A DNA stretch of 64,000 bases, taken from Nesterenkonia sp. GTDB lineage: Bacteria > Actinomycetota > Actinomycetes > Actinomycetales > Micrococcaceae. Made by a program: the position numbers and the translations under genes. Below, piece after piece: positions 25,955 through 34,405 of this stretch (its first letter is position 1; every line of letters begins with the position of its first letter). The DNA lies in NCBI RefSeq assembly GCF_029265375.1, contig NZ_JAJUJJ010000001.1:1-64000 (forward strand), given 5' to 3'. The notes below the pieces were generated by a model. That model saw only the letters and a program-made list of their open reading frames with translations. It did no database searches and was not told where the DNA came from.

Positions 25955-26910
25955 GAGTTCTCCCTCCGTCGGGACAGGATCACCATCTGGAAGATGCCCA
26001 CGATGACGATCAGGGCGAAGAAAATGTAGGAGATCGCTGAGGCGTAGCCGAAACGATATCCGACGAAGCCGGCTTCGAAGATGTACTGCACAATCGGTCG
26101 GGAGGTCTCCGACGATCCGCCGTCCATCATCTGATACGCCTGGTCGAACAGCTTCAGCGAGGCCAGCACCTGGAGGATCACCACCACCACGGTGACCGGT
26201 CCCAGCTGCGGCAGAGTGATGGAGAACAGCTTCCGCCACCGGCCGGCGCCGTCGACCTCCGCCGCCTCATACTGCAGATCCGGGATGTTCTGCAGAGCGG
26301 CCAGGTACAGCAGGAAGTTGAAGCCCACTGTCCACCACACGGTGGCGATAGTGATGGAGATGATGTCCATATGCGGGGTCTGCAGCCACGCGATGGGCTC
26401 CAGGCCCACCCGTTCCAGCAGGGCATTGGCCGCACCGATCTCCGGGTTGAAGATCCACATCCAGATCTGGGAGATCACCGTGGAGGCCAGCAGGAACGGC
26501 ATGAAGAATGACAGCCGCCAGAGCCACTGGCCGGGAAGACCGGTGTTGACCAGCAGCGCCATCACCAGAGCGAAGAGCACCAGCGGCACGGTGGAGATCA
26601 GCGTGAACCACAGGGTGTTGCGGATGGAGGTCCACATCACCGGATCTGACAGCGCCTCGGAATAGTTCGCCGTGCCGACGAACCCCCCGCCGGCGCCGGT
26701 GAGCGACTGGTCGGTCAGCGACAGCCAGACCCCGTGGACCAGCGGCCAGATGACGAACATGATGAACGCAACCATGAAGGGCGCCAGGAAGCCCCAGGCG
26801 ATCAGCTGGCCGCGCATCCGGGCCCGGGATGCGGTGACCACGGGGCGCTCATCCGGCACCACCTGCGGATCAGGGGCGACCGCGCTGCGGTCGGCTGCGG
26901 TGTCGGTCAT
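25951..26910 (-). CDS. Carbohydrate ABC transporter permease (MalF-like)
   Basis: 319 residues with six membrane segments after a polar N-terminus of about 30 residues; the EAA loop reads YEAAEVDGAGRWRKLFSITLP. It forms a heterodimer with the 25052 product. Its start overlaps the binding protein stop by four bases (ATGA), indicating translational coupling. Substrate not determinable; the neighbouring GH51 and LacI-type regulator suggest arabinosides (inference). Confidence 0.92.
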   Translation of the reverse strand: MTDTAADRSAVAPDPQVVPDERPVVTASRARMRGQLIAWGFLAPFMVAFIMFVIWPLVHGVWLSLTDQSLTGAGGGFVGTANYSEALSDPVMWTSIRNTLWFTLISTVPLVLFALVMALLVNTGLPGQWLWRLSFFMPFLLASTVISQIWMWIFNPEIGAANALLERVGLEPIAWLQTPHMDIISITIATVWWTVGFNFLLYLAALQNIPDLQYEAAEVDGAGRWRKLFSITLPQLGPVTVVVVILQVLASLKLFDQAYQMMDGGSSETSRPIVQYIFEAGFVGYRFGYASAISYIFFALIVIVGIFQMVILSRRRENS

Positions 26911-28244
26911 GCTCCACCTTCCTCAGGATTGGCGGGATTGGGGCTGGCCAGAATGGAGTCCACATGGTTCTGGAACCGCTGGGCGGCCTCCTCGTAGCCA
27001 GACCCTGACACCACGGCATCGCCGACGATGCTGCCGAAGTCCTGCACAAAGTTGGAGCCCGAACCGGTGAACCAGGCGGTGGGGTCGTAGACGATGTGGT
27101 CAGCTGCCTCGGCGTAGTGTGCCTGCGGAATCAGCTCGGCGTAGTCAGGGTCCTCCACCACCGGGAGGTAGGCCGGAATATGTCCGGCACCGGCCCAGGT
27201 GAGCGAGTTCTTCAGCAGCTCGGCCACGAACGTGTAGCTCAGCCGCCGGGCCTGCTCATCGGGCTCCATCTGGTGCGGAAGCACCAGCGAGTGAGAGTCG
27301 GCGTAGACCGCCTCCTGGCCAAAGACCGGCGGGATCATCGTTGCATCCACGGGGACGCCGGCGTTCTGCATGGTCGGAAGCTCCCAGACGCCGGTGAAGT
27401 GGATCCCGGACTGCTGGGCGGCGAACTCGGCGATCGCGAAGTCGATGGTGCCCTGGCGGGCGGCGATCTCCCCATCTGCCAAGGTGTGCATGAATTCCAA
27501 GGACGCGGTGAACGCGTCGACGTCGAACTCCGCAGTTCCGCCCTGGGGGAAGTTCATCTGAGCACCGTGCTGGGAGTAGAGCGTATAGAACAGCCGCCAC
27601 ATCTGCGTACCGTCGGCCAGGAACCCGTAGGAGAGGCCGTGATGACCGGTGACCCCGGCGATCTCCCGGCACATCTCGAAGAAGTCCTCCGGATTGTCCG
27701 GCCGCAGCAGGGCGCCGTCGCTGTCCAGCACACCGGCCTGCTCACAGATGTCCCGGTTGTACAGGGCGATGAAGGGGTGGGCGTCCAGGGCCACACTGTA
27801 GAGCTGACCGTCCACCAGGCTGGACTGCCAAATCGGTTCGGTGAAGGTCGACTCCTCCACTCCCAGTTCGGCCAGCAGTTCGGTGTCCCAGGGGTCCAGC
27901 AGGCCTCCGGGCACATAGCCGGGTACTCGGGAAGAGTGCATCACCGCCAATTCGGGGGCCCGCCCTCCGGCCCCTGCCATGGCGAGCTTGGTGTAGTAGG
28001 GCGCACCCCAGGCCAGGACGGTGGGGCGGACGAAGAATTCGGGGTGCTGCTGGTTGATCTCATCGATCAGGCCCTGCATGGTGATCCCGTCTCCGCCGGA
28101 GAGCAGGTGCCAGAACTGCAGGGTGGTGGCCGAGGCGTCTCCTCCTCCACCAGGTGCACCGGGTGCGCAGCCGGAGAGTCCGAGCACTCCTGCCGCCAGA
28201 CTTCCGGCCAGGAAGTGCCTGCGGCTCACGTGCGGGGTATCCAT
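26907..28244 (-). CDS. Sugar-binding lipoprotein of a CUT1 ABC transporter
   Basis: 445 residues. The N-terminus combines a Tat-like motif (VSRRHFL) with the lipobox LSGC, so it is probably exported folded and lipid-anchored. The body is a family 1 extracellular solute-binding protein (LQFWHLLSGGDG, then the TKLAMAGAGGRAPELAVMHS region). First gene of the operon; a good ribosome site (GAAGGGAGG) precedes the ATG, and a leader of about 210 bases separates it from the predicted promoter. Confidence 0.92.
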   Translation of the reverse strand: MDTPHVSRRHFLAGSLAAGVLGLSGCAPGAPGGGGDASATTLQFWHLLSGGDGITMQGLIDEINQQHPEFFVRPTVLAWGAPYYTKLAMAGAGGRAPELAVMHSSRVPGYVPGGLLDPWDTELLAELGVEESTFTEPIWQSSLVDGQLYSVALDAHPFIALYNRDICEQAGVLDSDGALLRPDNPEDFFEMCREIAGVTGHHGLSYGFLADGTQMWRLFYTLYSQHGAQMNFPQGGTAEFDVDAFTASLEFMHTLADGEIAARQGTIDFAIAEFAAQQSGIHFTGVWELPTMQNAGVPVDATMIPPVFGQEAVYADSHSLVLPHQMEPDEQARRLSYTFVAELLKNSLTWAGAGHIPAYLPVVEDPDYAELIPQAHYAEAADHIVYDPTAWFTGSGSNFVQDFGSIVGDAVVSGSGYEEAAQRFQNHVDSILASPNPANPEEGGA

Positions 28245-28427
28245 TCACGGCCTCCCTTCGGGGACGGGGTTTCTCCGGCGCGGGCCGGTGCGGGCTCGGC
28301 GGCCAGCCTCGCCAGAGCGCGGGAGCGCGAGAGGTAGACGGTCAGGCACACACTGAACAGCAGGACGCTGACCAGATTCCGGGCCAGCGGTCCATCGACT
28401 CTGGTGCACTCATACCCCCTAGAGCGA

Positions 28428-28441
28428 GTGATCCACATCAC
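28428..28441. promoter_or_regulatory. CRP/GlxR-type site downstream of the ABC promoter
   Basis: GTGATCCACATCAC, i.e. GTGA-N6-TCAC, the core of the CRP-family consensus. It lies 45 bases centre to centre from an equivalent site at 28473 and just downstream of the predicted transcript start. Confidence 0.5.
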
Positions 28442-28443
28442 GT

Positions 28444-28457
28444 TTACATCGTTGTAA
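28444..28457. promoter_or_regulatory. LacI-type operator for the ABC operon
   Basis: TTACATCGTTGTAA is a near-perfect 14-bp palindrome with the central CG typical of LacI-family operators. It falls over the expected transcript start of the minus-strand operon and lies 116 bases from the end of a LacI-family gene, its likely regulator. Confidence 0.6.
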
Positions 28458-28461
28458 CGGA

Positions 28462-28491
28462 ACGTTAGGTCAGTGATGTGCATCACGTCAA
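28462..28491 (-). promoter_or_regulatory. Promoter of the 26907 ABC operon
   Basis: On the minus strand TTGACG (28491-28486) and TAACGT (28467-28462) are separated by 18 bases, a plausible sigma-A promoter. The spacer overlaps a CRP-type palindrome. The rest of the 328-base interval 28245-28572 holds a long untranslated leader and no gene. Confidence 0.5.
28473..28486. promoter_or_regulatory. CRP/GlxR-type site inside the ABC promoter
   Basis: GTGATGTGCATCAC is a 14-bp palindrome of the form GTGA-N6-TCAC, located within the -35/-10 spacer. Its TGTGCATCAC half is repeated exactly at 60144-60153 in another catabolic promoter. Confidence 0.5.
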
Positions 28492-28572
28492 GGGTGTGTA
28501 GGCAGATCCCTCGCGGCGAGCCGCTTCCGCGTACGGGTGCTTCAGAATCCGCAGCTGAGGCCGTGCGGCGGC

Positions 28573-29625
28573 TCAGCGCCGGGGATCGTGGCCCAATGGG
28601 GCGGCCTGCGTGCTCTGTCGCTCCACCAGCTCATGCGGGATCTCCACCGCCCGCGGCGCGAGGGACCGGTCCTCGACCCGGGAGGCCAGCAGGTCCAGGG
28701 CTGCGGTGCCGTAGTCGTTGTGGTCGAACCGCACAGTGGTCAGCGGCGGGCAGGTGAAGCCGGCGTGCTCGACGTCGTCGAAACCCGAGACCAGCACATC
28801 CTGCGGCACCCGCAGCCCCGCCGTATGCAATGCGTGCAGGGCACCCAGAGCGATGGAGTCGGTGAAGCAGACCACTGCGTCGAAAATGATCTGCCTCTCC
28901 AACAGGGCCTGCATGCCCGCCGCTCCCCCGGCGATGCTCCACTCCGGGACGTCCATCTGCAGCTGAGGGTCGGGCTCCAGGCCGGCTTCGGTGATCGCCT
29001 CCAGGTATCCCTGGAGCCGCTGGCCGAGTGTGGCCAGCTTCTCGGTCACGTTCGCCGCCGCGCCCCCAAGGGCCGCAATCCTGCGGGCTCCGCGGGAGAT
29101 CATGTGTTCGGCCGCCGCCCTTCCGGCATGCCGGCTGTCGATGTAGACCCGGTCGGTGCGGTGCTGCTCCACCTCACCGATGAGCACCACCGGCGGCAGA
29201 TGCTGCACATGCTCCACCACACTGTCCTGCAGCCGGACCGGGTTGAGGATCAGCCCATCGATCTGGTGGGTGCGCGCCCGGTAGACCAGGTCATACTCCC
29301 GCTGGGGCTCGGCGGCGGTCTCCTCCAGCTGCACCACCAGCCCGCGGTCGTGGGCGGCCTCGACCACGGCGTGGGTGATGCTGGCGGAGAAAGCGGTGGC
29401 CAGGTCCGGCAGGGCGAAGCCGATCACACCGGTGCGGCCGTTGCGCAGCCCGCGAGCGCTGAGGTTCGGCACAAAGTCCAGCTCGCCCATGGCGGCTTCG
29501 ACCCTGCGGCGGGTCTCCTCGCGCACCGATGCGGCACCGGTGAGGACATTGGACACTGTCTTGGGCGAGACCCCGGCCAGGACAGCCACATCCTTCATAG
29601 TGGGTCGAGCGGTGCGCGGTGCCAT
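28573..29625 (-). CDS. LacI family transcriptional regulator
   Basis: 350 residues. The N-terminal helix-turn-helix reads TMKDVAVLAGVSPKTVSNVLTG with hinge ARGLRNGRTGVIGFALPD, followed by a periplasmic-binding-like effector domain (VVCFTDSIALGALHAL, VSGFDDVEHAGFTCPPLTTVR). It is nine bases downstream of the alditol-oxidase-like gene and immediately upstream of the ABC operon that carries a LacI-type operator. Likely a repressor of that operon, induced by an arabinose- or galactose-containing sugar (inference). Confidence 0.93.
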   Translation of the reverse strand: MAPRTARPTMKDVAVLAGVSPKTVSNVLTGAASVREETRRRVEAAMGELDFVPNLSARGLRNGRTGVIGFALPDLATAFSASITHAVVEAAHDRGLVVQLEETAAEPQREYDLVYRARTHQIDGLILNPVRLQDSVVEHVQHLPPVVLIGEVEQHRTDRVYIDSRHAGRAAAEHMISRGARRIAALGGAAANVTEKLATLGQRLQGYLEAITEAGLEPDPQLQMDVPEWSIAGGAAGMQALLERQIIFDAVVCFTDSIALGALHALHTAGLRVPQDVLVSGFDDVEHAGFTCPPLTTVRFDHNDYGTAALDLLASRVEDRSLAPRAVEIPHELVERQSTQAAPLGHDPRR

Positions 29626-29634
29626 TTCTTCACT

Positions 29635-30894
29635 CTACGAGACTGGACGCTCCCTGAGCAGAGTCCTGCGGAGGAAATCGTTGTGGAAGACCCCTTCGGG
29701 ATCCAGCCGCTCCGCCAGTGACCGGAAGTCGTCGAATCGCGGATAGAGCGCGGCCAGATTCGTGGCGGAGAACAGTTTGCCCCAATGCGGCCGGGCCTGA
29801 AGGTCTCCCAGCTGCTCCTCCAGAACCGGCAGCAGGGCGGTGACCTCTTCGGTGTGCTGGCGCCAGGTGAAGTGGAAGCCCACCGTCTGCCGGCCGTAGG
29901 CGGGGCTGAGCCACTGGTCATCAGCGGCCATGGTGCGGATCTCGCTGACCATCAGGTGCGGCTGGATCCGGTCCCCCAGGGCGCGCAGGCGCCGCATGGC
30001 CTCCACCGCATGCTCGCGGGGCAGCAGGTACTCCGACTGCAGCTCGGTCCCGTTGCTGGGGGTGAAGTTCATGCGGAAGTGAGGCAGGCGGGCGTCCCAG
30101 CTGCCCCAAACACCGGTCTGTTCGGTGGCGGCCTCAGCAGGGCCCTCGGCCAAGCCGATGTTGTAGTCCAGGGCGGGCCGGCCGAGCAGCTCTGCCGGGG
30201 CCTCTGCGCCGTCGGCACGTGCCGTCTTCAGCCACGCGTGGCCGAAGGTCTCCCCCGTCCAGCGGGTGAAGAGACTGACGCTGTACGCAGCGGAGGTCAG
30301 CTGCTCGAAACTCTCCAGCACGCCGTCCCAGCTGATGCCGTCATAGACGTCCTGGCGCAGCTCGAACGAGGGCACGACGTCGAGCGTCACCCGGGTGACC
30401 ACCCCCAGGGCGCCCAGGTTCACCACGGCACCGGCAAAGTCCTCCTCGCCGCGGACGAAGGTGCGCAGGCTCCCGTCGGCCAGGACTATCTCAACCTCGC
30501 GGACCGCGTGGGACAGCGGCGGATTGCGGTCCCCTGAGCCGTGGGTGCCGGTGGCCACCGAGCCGACAACGGTGATGTGCGGCAGGGAGGCCATGTTCTG
30601 CAGAGCGAAGCCGCGGGCCTGCAGCGCCTCGGCAAGCTCTCCGTAGCGGGTGCCTGCATCGATGGTCACCGTGCGGGCGGACTCGTCCAGCTCAAAGACC
30701 CGCGGAAGGCCCGCCAGGCTCACCAGGTCGCCGTCGGTGTCGGCGATGGTGTTGAAGCTGTGGCGGCTGCCGACGGCGCGCAGCCGCGGCGAGGCGGCTA
30801 CCTCCCCCTGCAGCTCCTCCACGCTGCGCGGCTGCAGGAGCCGTCCTGCCGAATACTGCAGGTTCCGCGCCCAGTTGAAGCCGACCTCGGTCAT
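29635..30894 (-). CDS. FAD-linked alditol / sugar-lactone oxidase
   Basis: 419 residues of the VAO flavoprotein family. The FAD domain shows RAVGSRHSFNTIADT (residues ~40-54) and HITVVGSVATGTHGSG; the C-terminal ALO domain ends with RPHWGKLFSAT, a motif shared by D-arabinono-1,4-lactone, L-gulonolactone and alditol oxidases. It would oxidise a polyol or aldonolactone with oxygen. No signal peptide. Upstream of, and probably co-transcribed with, the LacI gene. Substrate undetermined; its neighbours suggest an arabinose- or galactose-derived polyol (inference). Confidence 0.85.
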   Translation of the reverse strand: MTEVGFNWARNLQYSAGRLLQPRSVEELQGEVAASPRLRAVGSRHSFNTIADTDGDLVSLAGLPRVFELDESARTVTIDAGTRYGELAEALQARGFALQNMASLPHITVVGSVATGTHGSGDRNPPLSHAVREVEIVLADGSLRTFVRGEEDFAGAVVNLGALGVVTRVTLDVVPSFELRQDVYDGISWDGVLESFEQLTSAAYSVSLFTRWTGETFGHAWLKTARADGAEAPAELLGRPALDYNIGLAEGPAEAATEQTGVWGSWDARLPHFRMNFTPSNGTELQSEYLLPREHAVEAMRRLRALGDRIQPHLMVSEIRTMAADDQWLSPAYGRQTVGFHFTWRQHTEEVTALLPVLEEQLGDLQARPHWGKLFSATNLAALYPRFDDFRSLAERLDPEGVFHNDFLRRTLLRERPVS

Positions 30895-30942
30895 TGTGCT
30901 CCTCTGCTGTTGCTTCCGCTGACGTTCCTGGGACCACCCTAT

Positions 30943-30956
30943 GTGGTCGGGACCAC
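30943..30956. promoter_or_regulatory. 14-bp palindrome between galK and the oxidase gene
   Basis: GTGGTCGGGACCAC is a perfect 6-bp inverted repeat, accompanied by two direct GGGACCACC copies at 30930-30938 and 30949-30957. It lies after galK and about 50 bases before the oxidase start. It could be an operator for the oxidase-lacI pair or part of a galK terminator. Confidence 0.4.
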
Positions 30957-30975
30957 CGCCGCCGGTGATCGGCCC

Positions 30976-32181
30976 TCACCGCAGGCGGCGAGCGCCGGCC
31001 GCCGGTGCCGCGACGAATGCCGCCGGTGCCGCGAAGCCCGCCTCGGCATAGGCGCTCTCCACCGCACGGACCAGAGCAGGCACGTCCTGCTCGCGGGCCA
31101 GCGCGATCACACAGCCCCCGAAGCCGCCGCCGGTGATCCGCGCCCCGTAGGCGCCGGCGCGCACAAGAGTCTCCTGGGCGAGGTCGACCTGCCGCACCGA
31201 GACCTCGTAGTCGTCGCGAAGTGAGGCGTGGGAGGCGCTCATCAACTCGCCTGCGCGCGGCAGGTCTCCCTGGGCGAGCGCCTCCACGGTCTCCAGCACC
31301 CGCTGGTTCTCGGTCATCACATGCCGCACCCTGCGCCGCAGCACCTCGTCATCGAGCTGCTGAAGCGCCTGGTGAAGCGCGGGGGCGCCGTCGTCGTTGA
31401 GCTCACGCAGCTGCCCCACCCCCAGAAGCTCGGCGGCCTGGGCGCACTGGCGGTGCCGCTGGGCGTATTCGCCGTCCACCAGCTGGTGCGGGGTCTTGGT
31501 GTCGACCACCAGCACCGTTGCGCCGGGAAGATTGAACGGTACGACGTCGGCGTCCAGGCTGCGGGTGTCGAACCGGACCACGTGGCCTACGCGCCCGAGC
31601 ATGGAGACCATCTGGTCCATCAGTCCGCAGGGCATGCCCACGAACTCGTTCTCCGCGCGCTGGGCGATCTTGGCCAGCTCCAGGGGGTCGACCTGGTGGC
31701 CGTAGAGCTGCGCGGCCGCCAGGGCTGCAGCGCATTCCAGGGCCGCCGAGGAGGACAGTCCGGCGCCCTGCGGCACGTCGGTGTGCAGCACCATATCCGC
31801 GCCGCCGACCTGATAGCCGGCACTGCGCAGCGCCCAGATGACTCCCGCTGCGTAGGCGGCCCAGCCCTGGACTGACCCCGGCTCCAGCCCGGCGACCTCG
31901 GCCTCGACGGTCTGGGCGTTGTTCAGCGAATGCACTCGCAGCACGCCGTCGTCACGCCGCGCGGCGGCCAGTACCGTGGCGTGGGGCAGGGCGAAGGGCA
32001 GCACGAACCCTCCGCTGTAGTCGGTGTGCTCCCCGATCAGGTTCACTCGTCCCGGGGCGGCCCAGACGCCCTCGGGTCGCCGGCCGGTGAGAGCCTCGAA
32101 GGCGCGGGACACCTCCGCGGCCCGCTCGGCGTCGCTGCGCACTTCGGGTGAGCTGGGTGTGGGAGGTTGGCTGCTGCTCAT
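30976..32181 (-). CDS. galK: Galactokinase
   Basis: 401 residues; GHMP kinase making galactose-1-phosphate. The galactokinase signature GRVNLIGEHTDYSGGFVLPFALP is near the N-terminus, with the ATP loop PQGAGLSSSAALECA in the middle and GARITGGGFGGCVIAL at the C-terminus. Its ATG overlaps the galT stop (ATGA). Last gene of deoR-galT-galK. Confidence 0.96.
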   Translation of the reverse strand: MSSSQPPTPSSPEVRSDAERAAEVSRAFEALTGRRPEGVWAAPGRVNLIGEHTDYSGGFVLPFALPHATVLAAARRDDGVLRVHSLNNAQTVEAEVAGLEPGSVQGWAAYAAGVIWALRSAGYQVGGADMVLHTDVPQGAGLSSSAALECAAALAAAQLYGHQVDPLELAKIAQRAENEFVGMPCGLMDQMVSMLGRVGHVVRFDTRSLDADVVPFNLPGATVLVVDTKTPHQLVDGEYAQRHRQCAQAAELLGVGQLRELNDDGAPALHQALQQLDDEVLRRRVRHVMTENQRVLETVEALAQGDLPRAGELMSASHASLRDDYEVSVRQVDLAQETLVRAGAYGARITGGGFGGCVIALAREQDVPALVRAVESAYAEAGFAAPAAFVAAPAAGARRLR

Positions 32182-33338
32182 CCGGCGTCCTCCTTCGGTG
32201 TGGCGGCGGTGGCCGCAGAGCCGGCCTCCCGCAGCCGCCGGGCCATCTGCTCCGGCGGGATGTCGTTGATGAACACCCCCATGCCGGACTCAGAGCCGGC
32301 CAGGTACTTCAGCTTGTTGTCCGCCCTGCGGATGGAGAACAGCTGCAGGTGTAGCCGGAAGTCCTCGGCGGCGGAGAGCGGGGCCTGCTGCCACCCGGAG
32401 ATATAGGGCAGCGGCGTGGCGAAGAGCCGGTCGCCGCGGCGGAGCACGTCCGAGTAGAGAGCGGCGAAGTCGTCCCGCTCAGCTTCGGTGAGCTCCGGCA
32501 GGGTCCGCACGGGGCGGTGCGGGTAGATGTGGACCTCCACGGGCCACCGCGCCCAGGCCGGCACGAAGACCGTCCAGTGCTCGGTGCGCGCCACGATGCG
32601 GCCGCCGCCGGCGCTCTGGACGTCCCGGGTCTCCGCGGCCAGCGTGTCGGCGAAGAGGTCACCGCCGGTGCGCGACCGGTAGGCACGGGCCGAGTCTAGC
32701 ATCCGGCGGGTGCGCGGAGTGGGGAATGGATAGCCGTAGATCTGCCCGTGCGGGTGGTGCAGGGTCACCCCGATCTCTTCGCCCCGGTTCTCAAAGCAGT
32801 AGACCTGGTCCACCTGCCCGGTCTCCAGCAGGGCGGCGGTCCGGTCGGCCCAGGCGTCCACCACCGTGCGGAGCCGCCGCACCGGCAGCTGCGCCAGGGA
32901 TGCGGTGTGGTCCGGGGTGAAGCAGACCACCTCGCAGCGCCCAGAGCCGGCGTGGCGGATGCTGGTCAGTTCTGCTTCGCCGCGTCCCACGGCGTCCAGA
33001 GCCCGCGGGGCGAGGCCGGGATCCAGGGCCTCACCGCCGGAGAAGGAGGGGAAGCGGTTCTCGAAGACGACGACGTCGTAATCCTGCTGGGGAATCTCGG
33101 TGGCGCGTTCGGCGGTGGAGGGGCAGAGCGGGCACTGGTCGGTGGAGGGCAGGTGCGTGCGGTGCTGGCGGGCTGCGGCGACGGCGACCCATTCGTCGAG
33201 GAAGGGGTCGTAGCGCAGTTCGGAACCGCCGTCAGGACGGGTGATCTCGCGGGGGTCCTCCACTGTGCGGCGGGTGGGCTCGTCGTCGTAGAAGAAGATC
33301 TCGCGTCCGTCGGCGAGCCTGGCTTGAGTGCGGTTCAC
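32178..33338 (-). CDS. galT: Galactose-1-phosphate uridylyltransferase
   Basis: 386 residues. HIT-fold nucleotidyl transferase exchanging UMP between UDP-glucose and galactose-1-phosphate. The catalytic HxH motif is in LHHPHGQIYGYPF; CPLCP and VFENRFPSFSG are N-terminal hallmarks, and VEVHIYPHRP and DFRLHLQLFSIRR follow. The start is GTG 33338, overlapping the deoR stop as GTGA; the longer upstream frame is a shadow of deoR. Confidence 0.95.
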   Translation of the reverse strand: MNRTQARLADGREIFFYDDEPTRRTVEDPREITRPDGGSELRYDPFLDEWVAVAAARQHRTHLPSTDQCPLCPSTAERATEIPQQDYDVVVFENRFPSFSGGEALDPGLAPRALDAVGRGEAELTSIRHAGSGRCEVVCFTPDHTASLAQLPVRRLRTVVDAWADRTAALLETGQVDQVYCFENRGEEIGVTLHHPHGQIYGYPFPTPRTRRMLDSARAYRSRTGGDLFADTLAAETRDVQSAGGGRIVARTEHWTVFVPAWARWPVEVHIYPHRPVRTLPELTEAERDDFAALYSDVLRRGDRLFATPLPYISGWQQAPLSAAEDFRLHLQLFSIRRADNKLKYLAGSESGMGVFINDIPPEQMARRLREAGSAATAATPKEDAG

Positions 33339-34177
33339 GGCTGGTCTGCCTCCTGCGGCGCGGTGGGGTGTGGGCTCTGGCCCGGACTCTGGTCGGCGCG
33401 GGCGGGACCGGTCTCGGCGAGCCGGAGATCTCCGATGTGCTCGCTCAGCGCGGCGACGGCTGCGGGGTGGAGGTTCTGGTCGCTGATCAGCGTGTCCGCC
33501 GCTGTAAGCGCAGCGAAGGTCATCACGCCGATGACGCCCCATTTGCTGTGGTCAGCAAGCACTGCGGTGCGGCGGGCCGAGGCGATCAGCGCAGCATTGG
33601 TGTCGGCCTCCAGGTAGTTGGGCGTGGTGAAGCCTGCCTCTTCAGAGATCCCGTGCGCCCCGAGGAAGGCGAGGTCCACATGGGTGTGACGCAGCGCGGC
33701 CACGGCGGTGGGGCCCACCAGCGCATCGGAGCGGGTCCGGATGCCGCCGGTGAGAATCACCGTGCGGTCAGCGCGCGGGGCTTGGTGGAAGACATCGGAG
33801 ATGCGCGTGGAGTTGGTGATGACGGTCAGTTCGGGCACATCGGTGAGCCGGCGCGCCAGTGCGCGGGTGGTGGTGCCGGCCGAGAGCGCAATCGACATGC
33901 CGGGCTCGACCAGCTGCGCCGCCTCGGCTGCGATCGCGTCCTTCTCGCGCTCCATGCGGGTGGCCTTGGCGGCGAAACCCGGCTCCTCGCTCCTCCGAGC
34001 GGCGGGCACCGCCCCGCCGTGGACCTTGCTGAGCACACCCTGGGAGGCGAGGACGTCCAGGTCCCGCCGGACGGTCATATCCGAAACGCCGAACTCCTCG
34101 ACCAGGTCGGCCACGCGCACAGAACCGCGCTCGGCTACCCGCTCGGTGATGCGGGCCTGTCTCTCTGCGGCGAGCAT
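33335..34177 (-). CDS. DeoR/GlpR family transcriptional regulator
   Basis: 280 residues. DeoR-type helix-turn-helix at residues 1-60 (RVADLVEEFGVSDMTVRRDLDVL, then KVHGGAV), and a DeoRC sugar-phosphate-sensing domain with ALSAGTTTRALARRL, TNSTRISDVF and VLADHSKWGV. The ATG at 34177 is chosen because GAGGAGGGGAGG lies just upstream and the helix-turn-helix starts directly after it. First gene of the gal operon; likely represses it and responds to a galactose or tagatose phosphate (inference). A 10-bp-phased direct repeat sits about 24 bases upstream of its start. Confidence 0.93.
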   Translation of the reverse strand: MLAAERQARITERVAERGSVRVADLVEEFGVSDMTVRRDLDVLASQGVLSKVHGGAVPAARRSEEPGFAAKATRMEREKDAIAAEAAQLVEPGMSIALSAGTTTRALARRLTDVPELTVITNSTRISDVFHQAPRADRTVILTGGIRTRSDALVGPTAVAALRHTHVDLAFLGAHGISEEAGFTTPNYLEADTNAALIASARRTAVLADHSKWGVIGVMTFAALTAADTLISDQNLHPAAVAALSEHIGDLRLAETGPARADQSPGQSPHPTAPQEADQP

Positions 34178-34200
34178 GGCCGCCTCCCCTCCTCTTGGAT

Positions 34201-34217
34201 TCCAACATGATCCAACA
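34201..34217. promoter_or_regulatory. Direct-repeat operator candidate upstream of deoR
   Basis: TCCAACA occurs at 34201-34207 and again at 34211-34217, exactly ten bases apart, so both copies face the same side of the helix. DeoR-family proteins commonly bind such tandem repeats. It lies in the leader or promoter of deoR-galT-galK. The rest of 34178-34405 carries the opposing promoter described separately. Confidence 0.4.
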
Positions 34218-34317
34218 ATGAGGCTCACTCTACAAACACCAGGAGCCGCGAGCGACCTCGCAGGGAAGTTCGGAACGTTAATGGCTACAGCGGCATTGAG
34301 CCATGGATATGTGATCC

Positions 34318-34346
34318 TTGACACACATCTTATCGGCGTCGATAGT
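34318..34346 (+). promoter_or_regulatory. Promoter of the 34406 transporter-lacZ operon
   Basis: A perfect -35 TTGACA (34318-34323), 17-base spacer and GATAGT (34341-34346) as -10. The transcript should begin near 34353, about 50 bases before the start codon. Confidence 0.6.
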
Positions 34347-34362
34347 TGATGCGAGTTGTTGG

Positions 34363-34371
34363 AAACCGTTT
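34363..34371. promoter_or_regulatory. AAACCGTTT operator candidate
   Basis: A short symmetrical AAAC-C-GTTT element just downstream of the predicted transcript start, in the position of a LacI- or related-type operator. Short, so tentative. Confidence 0.3.
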
Positions 34372-34405
34372 GTTCTGCTCGTCAGAACGTAGGAGGGTGG
34401 GACGG

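Noticed and set aside
28226-28486. 86-codon minus-strand frame in the leader of the first ABC operon, with a hydrophobic stretch
   Set aside because: Begins within the predicted promoter, overlaps the binding-protein start in another frame, and lacks a ribosome site; a leader peptide cannot be excluded but is unsupported.
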